In this document: positions 22,437-33,468 of the stretch, piece by piece
How positions within the stretch are numbered: position 1 is the stretch's first letter
Layout of the letters: each line of letters opens with the position of its first letter
DNA from: Oegoconia quadripuncta
Lineage: Eukaryota > Arthropoda > Insecta > Lepidoptera > Autostichidae
Assembly (NCBI GenBank): GCA_949316235.1
Contig: OX438744.1
Coordinates: forward strand, 37,258,778-37,322,777
Direction: 5' to 3'
Length of the DNA stretch: 64,000 nucleotides
Made by a program: the position numbers and the translations under genes
Notes under the pieces: model-generated
What the model was told of the DNA's origin: nothing
The model's input: the letters and a program-made list of their open reading frames with translations, nothing else
Database searches by the model: none

Positions 22437-22485
22437 CTAAAACAATTCATAACGTTAAAACATTATTCCACAATCAACCAGCCAA

Positions 22486-22557
22486 GGGGTAATTTAGAAC
22501 CCAAGGGGTAATTAGGAACGTTCTCAATTACCCGCCTGACGCCGTTCCCAATTGCCC
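22486..22557. repeat. Right subterminal iterons of the pogo/Tigger element
   Basis: GGGGTAATTTAGAAC (22486), GGGGTAATTAGGAAC (22505), then the reverse form GTTCTCAATTACCC (22520) and GTTCCCAATTGCCC (22544). A further reverse copy, GTTCCCAATTACCC, is at 22883 next to the right inverted end. The gene start lies at 22436, so these sites also sit in its promoter. Confidence 0.6.
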
Positions 22558-22955
22558 GAAGTAGTCAATATAAATAAAAATGGCCGCCACCCTCAACAGA
22601 ATTTTTGGTGAACTTCAAATTACATGGGATTTATAAACATATAGTACGTGCATAATAGTAACGAAATATGGGGTCTTCAAACTCAAAAGTACAATGTTTA
22701 CATCTAATATAACACACGACAAAAATTATAACAGAAATGCAAAAAAAATTGTTCGACTCACCATAACAGCGCGCGCGCGGCCTTTCACTCCCACTATCGC
22801 GTACGCACTGAGGGGCGCTGGATGCGTCCGTGGGACAGGTGCGGGACGGTGTAGTGTGGGGGGAAATATTACTTATCTAGCTGTTCCCAATTACCCGCCG
22901 TTCTCAATTCCCCCACTCTCCCCTACTACCCATTGCAAAATCGGTGCCCTAAAGA

Positions 22956-23288
22956 CTTTTTTTATGCACAACGGGTTAGTACTTGACCTCAATCACACCT
23001 GATGTTAAGTGAAGATCAGGTCGAAGGTGGGAGCGTACTGACCCGGAAACCCCAACACATTTGGGGGACTGGCTATCTTATCTCTGACAACCGGAACACA
23101 ACAATGCTATTAACATTGTTGCTTGGGGGCAGATTTAGATAAGATGTTGGTAGCTAGCCAGGCGGATATTTAAAATACCCTACCACCAACAAAACCGAGT
23201 ACTTAAACATGTACCCCGCTGGGGATCGAACCCGCGATCTCCGAATCGTAAACCCAACGTTGTTTACATTGAGCCACGGAGGCGGTTC
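22956..23288 (-). mobile_element. SINE-A full-length copy
   Basis: Poly-T and ATGCACAACGGGTTAG at the left, GGGGATCGAACCCGCGATC at the head and GAGCCACGGAGGCGGTT at the right edge. Little decayed. Confidence 0.9.
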
Positions 23289-23757
23289 ACTTCGGACTTT
23301 TGATCCTTTGATAACATCATCAATATATTTGTACACTTTTGTACACTTTCATAATTTATGTTAAATGTTCTTTGTATTTTATTTTGTGTCCAATAAAGGA
23401 TTCAATAATAATAATATTCTTCATAAATAAATGCCAGTAATAAAATCACATTATTATTTGGCAAGTATTGTTTGTACCTCAGGATGGCTTCCTGATTAAT
23501 TAATATAAAGAAAAAGTTTAATATTAGGTAACATAAGGTTGTTGTCAAATTTTTGGATAAATGTTTTAAAATATTCGCAATGATCTATTAGCTATTGGAT
23601 AGAAAAATACTTTTTTACCATTTTCATTTCTGAAATACAAATAAAAATAAAAATTAGGGCTACTAAATGGACGATGACGTCACATCTTAGTAAGTGAAAA
23701 GTAAACAATGCTTTGTTAACTTTTTGCTTCGTCAAGCTTAGCTTAATAATTTTATTA
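23289..23757. other. AT-rich stretch, no gene seen
   Basis: Contains GTGTCCAATAAAGGATTCAA with an AATAATAATAAT run (23384-23416), which looks like a retroelement 3' end with polyadenylation signal. No gene recognised. Confidence 0.35.
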
Positions 23758-24023
23758 ATAAATAAATGAATAATAATAAATAATATATTTGCACATACAC
23801 AGCGCCATCTAGTTCCACACTAAGCAACTAGGCTTGTATTATGGATAACAGATGGTTGTTAAACTACACAAATATATTTTTTTGGGTAAATAAATACATA
23901 AATAAATGAAAAACATCCATAACTCCGTCTGTATTCATCATACAAACATATGCCCCTAGCGGAATTCGAACCCGCGACCTTTTGGTACAGCAGTCTCAAT
24001 TTTCAACCACTACACCAAACAGG
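23758..24023 (-). mobile_element. SINE-C copy
   Basis: CAGCGCCATCTAGTTCCACA at the left, GCGGAATTCGAACCCGCGAC at the head (one change in box B) and CTACACCAAACAGG at the right edge. Confidence 0.85.
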
Positions 24024-24119
24024 TAATTTAGACTTACATTAAAACGATTTATTTATTTTAGCAAACATGCATTAGTTATTAAACATGTTTATAATATTTG
24101 ATGACTACAGCACAGAGTA

Positions 24120-24195
24120 CATAATACAATACAATACAATACAATACAATACAAATACTCTTTATTGCGCAAAATAATTTACAATAATACGACTA
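24120..24195 (-). mobile_element. T-tail LINE terminus with expanded (ATACA)n
   Basis: Five ATACA-type units followed by AATACTCTTTATTGCGCAAA. Very 5'-truncated; only the last 70 bp of the LINE are left. Confidence 0.65.
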
Positions 24196-25011
24196 GTACT
24201 AACTACCCTATTAAAGTTTGCCTTTTATCAAAGTACTTTGTCAAACATATTTGATCATAGGAAACGCGTCAGGCAAAGGAAATGGAGATGTAATCATCCA
24301 AAACCGATTTCATACATGTCATAACTCAATTTAGACCAAGTCGAATCACTGTATGCTTTACACCCATCATTATTACAAATGTAACAATAGTATTAATGTA
24401 TTAACTATTTATATTAATAAATATAAAGCTAAGTCTTCACAATAACCGTCTTATTCATAAAAAATTACAATCGAACCCACAACCGTTGGTTTTGCTGACA
24501 GGGTACCATCCACTACACCAGTCGGTCATCAAATCAAGTATATCATTCAGTTAGACTAAACCTTCGAAACTGCTTAACCGATTTTCATCATATATGACTA
24601 AGAAGCTTTCCCCGAGTTTACCTAAGCTTAAATGTATAATTTTTTTTTTTAAATAACTCTAAAACTATGATATCATCGAAATACAACACGAAACTGTGTT
24701 AAAATTTTCATTTTGAATGTTTCGCGAGCGATTTTAAAGAAACCTAATAGATTTAATTCTTTTACGTTTTATAAATTAACGCAAACAACGTCATTTTTCG
24801 TCGGTCGTTAAAATATGATAGAACTTGTCTATCTTTTCCCATAGTTATTGTAAAATGGTGACCGGTAGCCCTTCGGCTTCGGATTCTTCAATCCCTAAGC
24901 ATTTTTGCTCATAGTAAGATTAACAAAGACAAGCGAAATCTAGGAACGTGGATGCTTGAAGGAATAAAATCAATCCAACTGATCCTGGTACCAACACTTA
25001 GCCTGGTATTA
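24196..25011. other. Intergenic stretch with a SINE-B scrap
   Basis: 24471-24530 is the tRNA-like head of a SINE-B (TCGAACCCACAACCGTTGG). 24550-24620 (AAACTGCTTAACCGATTTTC) resembles sequence seen in Helitron-like insect repeats. No gene. Confidence 0.35.
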
Positions 25012-25116
25012 ATAAAAACATCTCAAAATTGAGATGAGCTCAACTTGACTATTGAGATATTAATGTGTATTTTAGCAGAATCAAAATTGAGAATGAGAAT
25101 CGATCTCTTTAGATCA
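25012..25116. repeat. Relative of the twin MITEs at 62.6-63.1 kb
   Basis: ATTAATAAAAACATCTCAAA, TTGAGATGAGCTCAACTTGA and GAATGAGAATCGATCTC follow the same layout as 62629-62772 (TCTCAAGATTGAGATGACC, TTGACGCTTGAGAT, CTCAAGATCGATTTATTAA). The GGCCCG terminal bases are lost. It is itself partly palindromic. Confidence 0.45.
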
Positions 25117-25218
25117 GCCGGCGGGGATGTTGTATTTTTCTTTGTATTTCCTACAATTGATAAAAATCTACAAAAACCTGCACTGGATCTGGATGCACAT
25201 GGATGCAAAATTTGCAGC

Positions 25219-25457
25219 AAAATAAATAAATATCTTTGCACATACACACAGCATTCCATACTAGGCTTGTATTATGGATACCAGATGGTTGATAAACTAC
25301 ACAAATACATTTTTTTTGTAAATAAATGAAAAACATCCATAACTCGGGAACATATGTCTGTATTCATCATACAAACATATGCCCCTAGCGAAATTCGAAC
25401 CCGCGACCTTTTGGTATAGCAGTCAGAATTTTTAACCACTACACCAAACAGGTCGTC
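25219..25457 (-). mobile_element. SINE-C copy
   Basis: The CAGCGCCATCTAG part is shortened to CAGCATTCC; the rest is typical, with CGAAATTCGAACCCGCGACC at the head and ACACCAAACAGGTCGTC at the edge. Confidence 0.85.
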
Positions 25458-26097
25458 AAAATACTTCCTCCTGTGGTACAATACATCACTTAAATTTTGG
25501 CGGAAATAAAGAGCTAAAATGATGAAAATATTACAAACTTAATCAATAATATTGAAGTATGAACGAAGATTGTGGTCGAAAATGAAGCACAATTTAAAGC
25601 CAATGGAAGCGTGATAGAAATTTTGCTTCTTGTTCCTAATGGGAACTGTTAAGATATGGAATCCGCTAGTGTTAATATTCTCCGAATCCTCTGTCGTAGA
25701 ATCTGTCTTGAAATTTTCAGGTCCAGGCTTATTAATAACTTCAAAGAAAGTCATAGTACATTTATCGTGAATCATAGGTAGCATTTGGTCTTACAAAGTC
25801 TTCAATTGGTTACATTATCGTCACTTTCCGTTATGTGCTTAAGATTGTATTCAAATTCATAATCAGTCGTTTATATCAAAATCTAGCGTTCCACTCAAGC
25901 ATTTGCCTGCTTTCTGGTCTTCTGTGTCTTGTGTCTGTTATATCTTAAAGTAGCCTATGTCCTTTTCCGGGGCTCACGCTACCTTTATACTAAAACTCAA
26001 TACGATGGGTTCTGAGGATTAGTCATGTAACGATAAGAAACGGACACACAGTTACTTTCGCTTTATATTACGATGTAACTTTTTCTAAATAATATAA
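25458..26097. other. Intergenic stretch, no gene seen
   Basis: The reverse 81-codon frame at 25539-25784 has no domain and no splice context I can support. Nothing else recognised. Confidence 0.35.
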
Positions 26098-26386
26098 TGC
26101 AAGATACAAAAATAAACTTTTGGGCCAAAGGCAAAGTTACGGACTATTTAGATAATAAGAATGCATGTTCGTCATGATCCGCTCGGCGATATCCAGTCTA
26201 TTATTTTCCTTGTATTTCTTTGTCGAATCAAAATTGTAAAAATACTTATTTATAAAGAACAACCCCTGAGTTCTTGCTCGTTCCTCTCTGGGGAGTCTGC
26301 CCTGTGAATGAGCAAGAATTCTATGTCGTGACGATTTCAAATGCTATTCTTACAACTTACGAAATTATTTTTTTTTGAATCTGAAT
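26098..26386 (+). mobile_element. LINE 3' end, internally deleted
   Basis: Same family as 3757-4372: AAGATACAAAAATAAACTTT, then a jump to GGACTATTTAGATAATAAGA (DYLDNKNACSS), followed by the GCTCGTTCCTCTCTGGGGAG 3' region and a TTTTTTTGAATCTGAATTT end. Confidence 0.65.
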
Positions 26387-26702
26387 TTAAATACAATTCG
26401 GTAACAGAATGTCGCGATGTCACATTTTATTCCAATGTCTTGTAGACATTGCTTAACAAACAACAGCCAACATAGAATAAGATATAAACTAAAAAAGAAA
26501 CTTAATGATACCAAAATTCGTTCCGCGCACCGATGCCGCCAGCTTCCGTTCGGAGCGTGGAACTAGTTCAATTCTGTAGGAGGGCGCGTTGTTGGTGTTG
26601 TTTTTGTTCCCATGGCATTGCAGTCTATAAAATGCAAAAGTTAAGTAGGTTCGCGTTCAATAATTATTTTGTGCATGCAGTTTTTTGTTGTTGGTTCAGT
26701 AT
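26387..26702. other. Short GC-richer island with TATA-like string
   Basis: 26520-26600 is GC-rich (GATGCCGCCAGCTTCCG), and CAGTCTATAAAATGCAAAAG at about 26620-26640 looks like a TATA box. No transcript can be inferred. It could equally be part of an unrecognised element. Confidence 0.25.
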
Positions 26703-26991
26703 TATTATAAATAAATAATAATAATAAATAAATATCCTTAGACATTATACACAGCGCCATCTAGTTCCACAGTGAGCAACTATAGGCTTGTGTTGTGGAT
26801 ACCAGATGGTTGATATACTACATAAACACATTTATTTTGTAAATAAATACTTATTATAAATGAAAACATCCATAACTCGGGTACACATGTCCGTATTTAT
26901 CACACAAACATATGCCCCTAGCGAGATACCAAAAGATTGCGCTTTTGGTATAGAGGTCAGAGTTTCTAACCACTAAACCAAACAGGTCGTC
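26703..26991 (-). mobile_element. SINE-C copy, damaged head
   Basis: The left part is typical (CAGCGCCATCTAGTTCCACA). In the head, box B is lost: CCCCTAGCGAGATACC runs into AAAAGATTGCGCTTTTGG. It ends AACAGGTCGTC. Confidence 0.8.
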
Positions 26992-27233
26992 AAAATTATA
27001 ATAAGATCTCAACATCACAAATATGTGACAAATACATATTTACATGACCTACGGCCTTTATCCCAAATAGGGTGGTCAGAGAAATCACAAATATTAGTGT
27101 TTGCATTAATTGTAAAATGCACACCGCATTATTACAAATAAAATATTTAAATAATTTAAAAAAATATTGCACTGTAGGGTAGCATTTCAAGCAAGTTAAT
27201 TTGTTAGAGGTTTTTCTTTGTTTCTTCTCTCAG

Positions 27234-27376
27234 TTTCTTCTAAAGATATTCACTCAAAAGGAGTATCCATCGGCAATCCCATTTTTGAAGCGAATGATTT
27301 GTTAGACACATTTGTTATAGGAGATCCTCTAAACAAGGAATATTTTTTCGTCCAATATCCGAAGATTCAAATTTAG
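27234..27376 (+). CDS. Possible terminal coding exon of an unknown gene
   Basis: A polypyrimidine tract (TTTTTCTTTGTTTCTTCTCT) and CAG form a strong splice acceptor at 27233. The frame that follows (phase 2 start) reads SSKDIHSKGVSIGNPIFEAN, DLLDTFVIGDPLNKEYFFVQ and YPKIQI, then stops with TAG at 27374-27376. Codon and amino-acid makeup (Asp, Gly, Pro, Val spread evenly) differs from the Phe/Leu/Ile/Lys-rich chance frames around it. No repeat family named here overlaps it. I do not recognise the protein and see no upstream exon in this window, so a chance frame or an old element is possible. Confidence 0.3.
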
Positions 27377-28059
27377 AAGTTTTCGTTTTTCTCCTCATCG
27401 GTTTTTCGTTTTTTTTCTTTTTGTCCGGTAATGGTTTTTGCGTTTTTTACCTGCCAGATATTATTGTTTTCGGAGCTTATGATGTATAATGATGATTATT
27501 CCAAGTAATAATATGAGGGCTATAATGAATTGCTCGTGTTACGTTCAGATTCGGGTTTCCTCGACTTGATAGCACATTATTTTTGATAAGAGCTCGCGTC
27601 GTGTGCAAATTTTGATTGCATTTCATGAAAATTAAAAACAAATTAGTTGTTACATACGTTCGGAGCAGAATGCTTTTCGATGTCTTTAGTGTTATGATTC
27701 AATTGAGATATAAAGTGGTTGTGCTGAAACCAAACTGTATATAATGTATGATAAAAAATTACACTTTAGACCTCGTACATTTTACTTTATTCTTGGGCAT
27801 TACTTTATACTCCAACGGGGTCCTCTTATCCTAAATCCTGCAGCTATGCAGTCTAAAAAATTAGACAAATGACAGACGTAAATACAGCTAGATTAGTATA
27901 TTTTAGTTATTTCCACAACTTGCTGTCTTACGGTATCCTGTTGTGAAGAAATTTCGCGGATATAAATATAATTTTTGTTTTGCAGAAGCCAAAAAAAATA
28001 GCAATTGAGACTTGCAGTGTCACTTAGTGGTAAGATATAATATCCTAACAATCTCTTCA
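27377..28059. other. AT-rich stretch, no gene seen
   Basis: 27400-27440 is T-rich (GTTTTTCGTTTTTTTTCTTT). If the exon at 27234 is real, this would be its 3' untranslated region. No clear AATAAA close to the stop. Confidence 0.3.
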
Positions 28060-28500
28060 CAGTATGTTCTTGAAACTTTAATATTTGTCAAAAACAATAT
28101 TGCATCGTTTAAGAAAAATTGTGATAAACATGACGTCAATACAAGAAATAAAATTGAACTAGCAGGTTCCATAAGTCAGTAATTTATTCAAAGGGTTATA
28201 TATAACGCTTATTCAATAAGGTTCCTGTTGATATACAAAATCTTCCTTTCAATAAAACAGAAACTTACAAAGAAAGCATATTATAAAATATCAGACTATT
28301 TAGGTGATAATTATCCTTGATTATAACCACCTCGTTCGCATACCAGGCTATTTCACAATTGATAATGAAATATTACTATATCATTTTCTAATATAAAATT
28401 CTGTTTTTGAAATTGCCTTTTTAACAAGCTATGTTAAAAAAATGAAAAATGTGACTATTTTATCATACAATATAAAGCATTTTTAACATTGACTTTGACT
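28060..28500 (+). pseudogene. LINE 3' end, reverse transcriptase tail
   Basis: Same family as 56631-57114. Readable in pieces: FKKNCDKHDVNTRNKIELA, then frameshifts before NKVPVDIQNLPFNKTETYK and YYKISDYLGDNYP. The 3' region has CATTTTTAACATTGACTTTG at its end. Confidence 0.6.
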
Positions 28501-28539
28501 ATACCGTGAAATGACACAACGCTAAATTCGAGATGGTTT

Positions 28540-28625
28540 AAACTACCTGTGCCAATACCTTATAATTATTTCAATTACCTAATATGCCCTATATTTTACC
28601 TTACTGAAAAACTCATCCGATATAT
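28540..28625. repeat. Isolated right end of the long-inverted-repeat element
   Basis: TTTAAACTACCTGTGCCAAT, TTTCAATTACCTAATATGCC and GAAAAACTCATCCGATATA match the right end at 19030-19108 and 60465-60540. No left end is seen nearby. Confidence 0.5.
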
Positions 28626-29106
28626 TTAACTAACTGGCATATTTATTTATTAACAACTAAAAATTAAAACACAAAAGACGCTCCACTAAAAAATCTACAT
28701 TAAAGCGTTAGCAATACGACTTCACCATTGCTTTCGTTATGAATGAAACTCACAAAATTACCAAGAAGTCAATCGAACCCAGGCCCATTTTTTCACCAGT
28801 AGCCAGCACCCTGATTACTGTAACGATCGTCCGGTTGTTCGTAATCGTAATCTGCGGTCGCTACTGCGGTCACTGTCGCTACAATAACGATATTGGTTTA
28901 TACTGGGCATATTTAAATTAGAAGAAAAAATAAGATTGATATTAGATGTGGAATTTGGATAGAGTTATTTTGGTGAGTTATTATTAAAGAAAATAGATTA
29001 GAATCTGCTTTTTGGAATTTTAATTGCTAGTTAGTTTTAAATAGATTTTGAAATTTCAAAAAGTTTTGAAATATTTAATTTGCGAGTGATCATCGTTATA
29101 TAGTGA
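28626..29106. other. Intergenic stretch, no gene seen
   Basis: The 60-codon frame at 28739-28921 has no recognisable feature. Confidence 0.35.
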
Positions 29107-29328
29107 GAATAAATAAATAAATATTTAGGATACTTACACCAATCATCTAGTCCCAAACTAAGCAAAGCTTGTACTATGGATGCTAGATGATGGATAAACT
29201 AAAAATGTTTATATAAACATCCATGACTCGGAAATAAATGTTCGTATTCGTCACACAAACATCTACCCCTCTCGGGTGTCGAACCCGCAACAGTTGGTTT
29301 CGCTGACAGGGTACACCAATAGGTCGTC
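29107..29328 (-). mobile_element. SINE-B copy
   Basis: AAATAAATAAATATTTAGGA at the left, GTGTCGAACCCGCAACAGTT in place of the usual box B, with part of the final CACTATCCACTA deleted before AATAGGTCGTC. Confidence 0.8.
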
Positions 29329-29589
29329 AAGTATAAACATATTCATTATTATATAACATATCACGCAGAAAATTGCGAGTATAAACATATTATTTACCTA
29401 CTTGGTAAATCAAACTATTTCAATTGTTTATATTCAACCAGAACGACAAAAATGACTTGATTTTATATAGATTTTTTTTTGTTTCATTGCAGGGATATAG
29501 ACCTTCCCTCTAATATGAGGGAGTATGGACCAGAGTCCACCACGCTAGCCCAATGCGGGTTGGGGACTTCTTTTTTGTTTAATTTTATG

Positions 29590-30600
29590 GTTTAATTTTA
29601 TATTGGGACAGCGTCATGTGCAGCTCCCTGCAGTGCTAGAGAAATTCCAGTTAAATTATCAGTAGCAGAATAAGCTGTCTTAGAAGCGTCGTAGGCTCGC
29701 TTGAAACACAACCAATCAATAGGCCTTCCGTCAAAGTTTGGTAACCGACCATCCCCAAATCTCGGTTTATTAGAAGCACTGCTGCTTGGGCTTGTAGTGC
29801 TATATCTGACGATGAGGAGGTTTGTTCAACTCTTGGCACCGTGGTCTGTGAAACTCCAACAATATTATTAGACTGCGAGGCGTTTGCCCCCGTAATATTA
29901 TTACTACATGGCTAGGAGTAGCAGTAGTCTGGATGGCAGGTTCTGAGATGAGGCGATTAGTAGAAGAATTGCTAGTAGCACAAGGGTAAGGCTGTGACAG
30001 CCGCGTACTACCAACAATATAATTAAGTGCAACAGATACATTTTTAATAGCACTGGGAATTAACCGCGAAGGGCTCGTACTAGTTAAAAAATCACTATTA
30101 CACCGTGGCATCTCTTCACAGGTACCCGTACCATCACAGAGCGTTCTATATTATCGAGTGGCGGTCCGCTTAAAACGGGTACTACTGCAACGCTCTGAGG
30201 TGGTTGAATTACCTCTACATATGCAATGGCTGTATCTAAACAGTCATTTAGCCATTGCCTCACATTTCGTCGAACAGAATTAGAACAATTGCTTCGTCGG
30301 CCTTCTTGCAAGGCTGCTATGTCTGCTTACATTTGACACTGCAAAGCATTCCGCTCCTGTTCCATTACTTTGCGCTCCATAAAAGCACTTTCTTAGCATA
30401 CTCTGCCTTAATGGAGAGTATGTTGCTCATTTGATTATATGGCTGCCTCGTAAGGAGGATCCTGAAAACAAGAGTAAACATCGCCAGCACTGACATCGAC
30501 CGGCTGACGAGCTGCGGCTGGTAGGGAGGAAGTGGGATTGTCTCCATGAGAAACGGAAGGAATAACATCCCTATCCTCCAGACCAGACGCAACTGCATTT
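29590..30600 (-). pseudogene. Degenerate BEL/Pao-type gag
   Basis: Read on the minus strand across several frames: MERKVMEQERNALQCQM; then ADIAALQEGRRSNCSNSVRR, NVRQWLNDCLDTAIAYVEV; then SSSDIALQAQAAVLLINRDL; then LPNFDGRPIDWLCFKRAYDA, SKTAYSATDNLTGISLALQG and AAHDAV. The 'LP.F.G.P.DW..FK.AYD.S....S...NL..L..AL.GAA.DAV' pattern is characteristic of BEL/Pao gag proteins. At least three frameshifts and stops prevent expression. No LTR, protease or reverse transcriptase is readable next to it. Confidence 0.6.
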
Positions 30601-31565
30601 TTTTGCGTCTACCTCCTTATTTTAACCATATTTGAGCTATTTAAAAATTAAACATTTTTACTTCTGACACCAAAAATATTAGCAATGAAACGCATAGTTT
30701 GAAGTTTAGCAATATAATAAATGAAATTCTAAAAAAGTAGGAAGACAGACAGACAGGTAGAAAAGTAAAAATATAAAATTAATGGCCAGCCACAACCATC
30801 ACGTTTCCAATAAGTGCTTTAGTACCAAATCAATACATCACTTAATAATTACAGGTGGTACAAGCAAGCCCACCCAGTACTTAAGAATAGGCCCATCACA
30901 TCGGTCAGCAATCATCTTCAGTAGTCCATTCCTTCTCCCGCGCATCAGTCATCAGAGAGTTTACTTTCTGTCACATAATCGTATAAATCTCCGATACGCT
31001 ACAATGACATGGCAAACCTAACAGAATCATTAGGATAAAAACATCTGTATAAGAATACAACAATTACTTAAACGTTTAGTTGCAAAAAAAAAAACAGTTA
31101 AAAATTAATCACCTTTTACCTTCTCATCGGAAAACCAAACAATCACTCCGAAGCGTTGAAAGTTGGAAGCATCGTGTTTTAATAAAGAAAATACAGTGGT
31201 TCATGTAATCGGGCGGGCACTTAACTTTTAACTCGACTTTCAATAACGCCGATCGACATTAAATCGATGTTTTAGCCCGCCGGTTACGCCAAAGAGGGGC
31301 GGTACAAAGGAAGGAGCCATTTTGTTAATTCAGTTAGGTTTTTTTCTCGGCTGTTATACAATATATTGGGTGTATGTCGGTTTTATGATAAAGAGTGTAC
31401 TGTTTTTCTGTGTATTAATTTCCTTATCTTCATTGATATCATTACCCTCGCGTGAGAGACTAAGAGGTGTATTGTTTTATATAGACAACACAAAGTGATA
31501 ATTGCAATTTGTTTTGACAACTCGGAATGAATAATTAAGACAATTATGCGACTTTTTCATCATCA
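30601..31565. other. Intergenic stretch, no gene seen
   Basis: The 79-codon frame at 30782-31021 has no domain. 31200-31280 contains TTAGCCCGCCGGTTACGCC and other CpG-containing words; no assignment. Confidence 0.35.
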
Positions 31566-31745
31566 CATCAGCCTCAGGACGTCCACAGCTGAACATATAG
31601 CTACCCAATAGAAGTTCAGACCAGTTGGAAGCCTGCCTGCATCAAGCAACTTTATGTGAGTGGACGTCCTACGCTGGGTTTGCCGGTGCGTGGTCTCCAC
31701 TCGAGAACTTTAATGGCCCACCTGCCATCAATTCTTCAAGCTATG
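31566..31745 (-). pseudogene. RTE-like LINE C-terminus
   Basis: Reverse reading: ALKVLEWRPRTGKPSVGRPL, then a degraded stretch and YVQLWTS. This is the 'VLEWRPRTGKRSVGRPPTRW...YVQQWTS' end of RTE-like ORF2 proteins. Stops and deletions throughout. Confidence 0.6.
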
Positions 31746-31921
31746 GGTACATTTGTTGTTTTAAGAATTAATCTTTTAATGTTTGGGACAACCAAATGGA
31801 ACCAAATTTTGGAACAACAAAATTTGAATAATCTCTGACTCCATTCCGGATTTTGTAATAAATAAATAAAAAATAAAAAACGCTCCTAAATGGTATGTTT
31901 TTAGGATGATAACGACGTGCA

Positions 31922-32025
31922 TACAATACAATACAAATACACTTTATTGCACAAAGGGAGAACATACATTTTACAAAGAACAATACAGAAAAGAGTACAA
32001 TTAGGCGGCCTTATCACTCTTATAA
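31922..32025 (-). mobile_element. T-tail LINE 3' end
   Basis: ATACAATACAAATACACTT, TTATTGCACAAAGGGAGAAC and AATTAGGCGGCCTTATCACT. It lacks the GGAAGAGATC segment. Confidence 0.65.
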
Positions 32026-32910
32026 TTATATCACAGTTATTAATATGCATAATATTATTAACCAATGAAAACGCTCCATTTTTTACCGACTTCAAAAAGG
32101 AGGCGGTTCTCAATTCGGCCGTTTGTATTTTTTATAGACTTTTTTGTGTAATTATTAGCCAATCACAGAATATCCTTCAGAATTCACACCACGGAATTCT
32201 TGAGTTTTAAATATGCCATGTATATAGTGTTCGTTTAGTGCTATTTGGTGCAGATGGAATTAATTAGTGCCATAATATTCTAAAGATATTTGATAAAGTT
32301 GTCGGCAATCTGGAGGAAATGTAGCATTTCTATTTCACAGATAAAGTAGATGGTATACCCACAAACTTTATGTTACCATATACCTACCCACTGGCAGGGT
32401 ATAGGTGGTTAAATAAAGGAAGTAAAACATAAAAGATTTTAAGATATAGAAATATTTCATACATAGATGGAAATATCCCGGCCATAAAGAAGTTCCCTAA
32501 TGCATTATCCGAAACTATAAGTTATAGCGTGCAAGATAGCGGGTACTGTCGGCAATGAAGTCACTTAAAATAGAGAAGGAATAATTTGAAAATGATCCGT
32601 AATTCCCTTTTTGTAACCACTTACAAAATTTAGTCAGCAAAGTTACGAAATGGGAATTCATTTTCCATTTTGTAACCAGTTCGAAAGTTAGTTACCAAAC
32701 GGGCTGTACATGAGATGGAAGACCTTATGGGAAGAATGACAATTGTTTAATGAAAGCCCTGTGGGCTTATGAGATATTGGGACATTCACAAAATTCTGAA
32801 AAAATTGCATCGTTGCTCACTCTTTTGACGCCATGGTCACACATAAAGCAAGAAAAAAAGAAAGAAAAAGTTATTTAAACCCACACAAGATATCATGACT
32901 CAAACAATGA
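32026..32910. other. Intergenic stretch, no gene seen
   Basis: 32080-32120 contains CCGACTTCAAAAAGGAGGCG, a scrap common in insect repeats. 32590-32700 has a loose inverted pair around TTTTGTAACCAC/GTTACGAAATGGGAATTC. No gene. Confidence 0.35.
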
Positions 32911-32999
32911 GTTCCGGTTATCAGAGATAAGATAGCCAGTCCCCCAATTAAGATGGAGTTTCCGGGTCAAATACTGACCCGTTGTCAATAAAAAATAAA
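32911..32999 (+). mobile_element. SINE-A 3' fragment
   Basis: GTTCCGGTTATCAGAGATAA to GACCCGTTGTCAATAAAAAA. Missing the head and about 40 bp near the tail. Confidence 0.7.
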
Positions 33000-33468
33000 T
33001 TTAAAACATCCGGTATAAATATTACACAATTAATCAAGGATTTTTTCAAGGACATTACGAAATATTTCAGATCTCAATGTAATATAGTTAGACAGCTGTA
33101 TACCTGTATATTGCAATCAATTCTAGCCGTCTAGAGATAGCTTTATGTTTATGTCCTATGTACTATACCGTAAAGTTGTTTTTTATAAAACTACTCCAAG
33201 GTAGTGACTTACAGAAAACCTCTGAAATAAAATTCATAGAATATTTTATAATATTTTCTGACCGTACGGGGCTTTCCGTTTACAGTTGAAGACAAATTTT
33301 AGGTGCCGTCAATATTTTTTAAATTGGTACTTTATAATAAAATTAGTTTTTAAAGCAGTTCCTCATTCATACCAAGTATAAGAATCACAGTAATATAAAA
33401 CTGATAATGGTCAGTTTTTAACTAAAATTTAAAACTTCAAGTAAACATCCACCATGGCCTCCGTCAAA
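33000..33468. other. AT-rich stretch, no gene seen
   Basis: Nothing recognised. Confidence 0.35.

Larger units (their letters stand above)
20327..22923 (-). mobile_element. Complete pogo/Tigger-like DNA transposon
   Basis: 2597-bp element flanked on both sides by the dinucleotide TA (20325-20326 and 22924-22925), the target duplication expected of Tc1/mariner/pogo elements. The inverted ends start GGGGAAAGTGGGGGAACTGG (left) and, in reverse complement, GGGGAGAGTGGGGGAATTGA (right); 21 of 24 positions match. A single intact transposase fills the middle. Short copies of a motif derived from the ends sit on both sides of the gene. Nothing interrupts the element, so it may have been mobile recently. 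Base composition of the ends is more GC-rich than the surrounding sequence. Confidence 0.9.

Noticed and set aside
25539..25784. 81-codon reverse frame
   Set aside because: Considered as an exon but no clear acceptor or donor and no domain.
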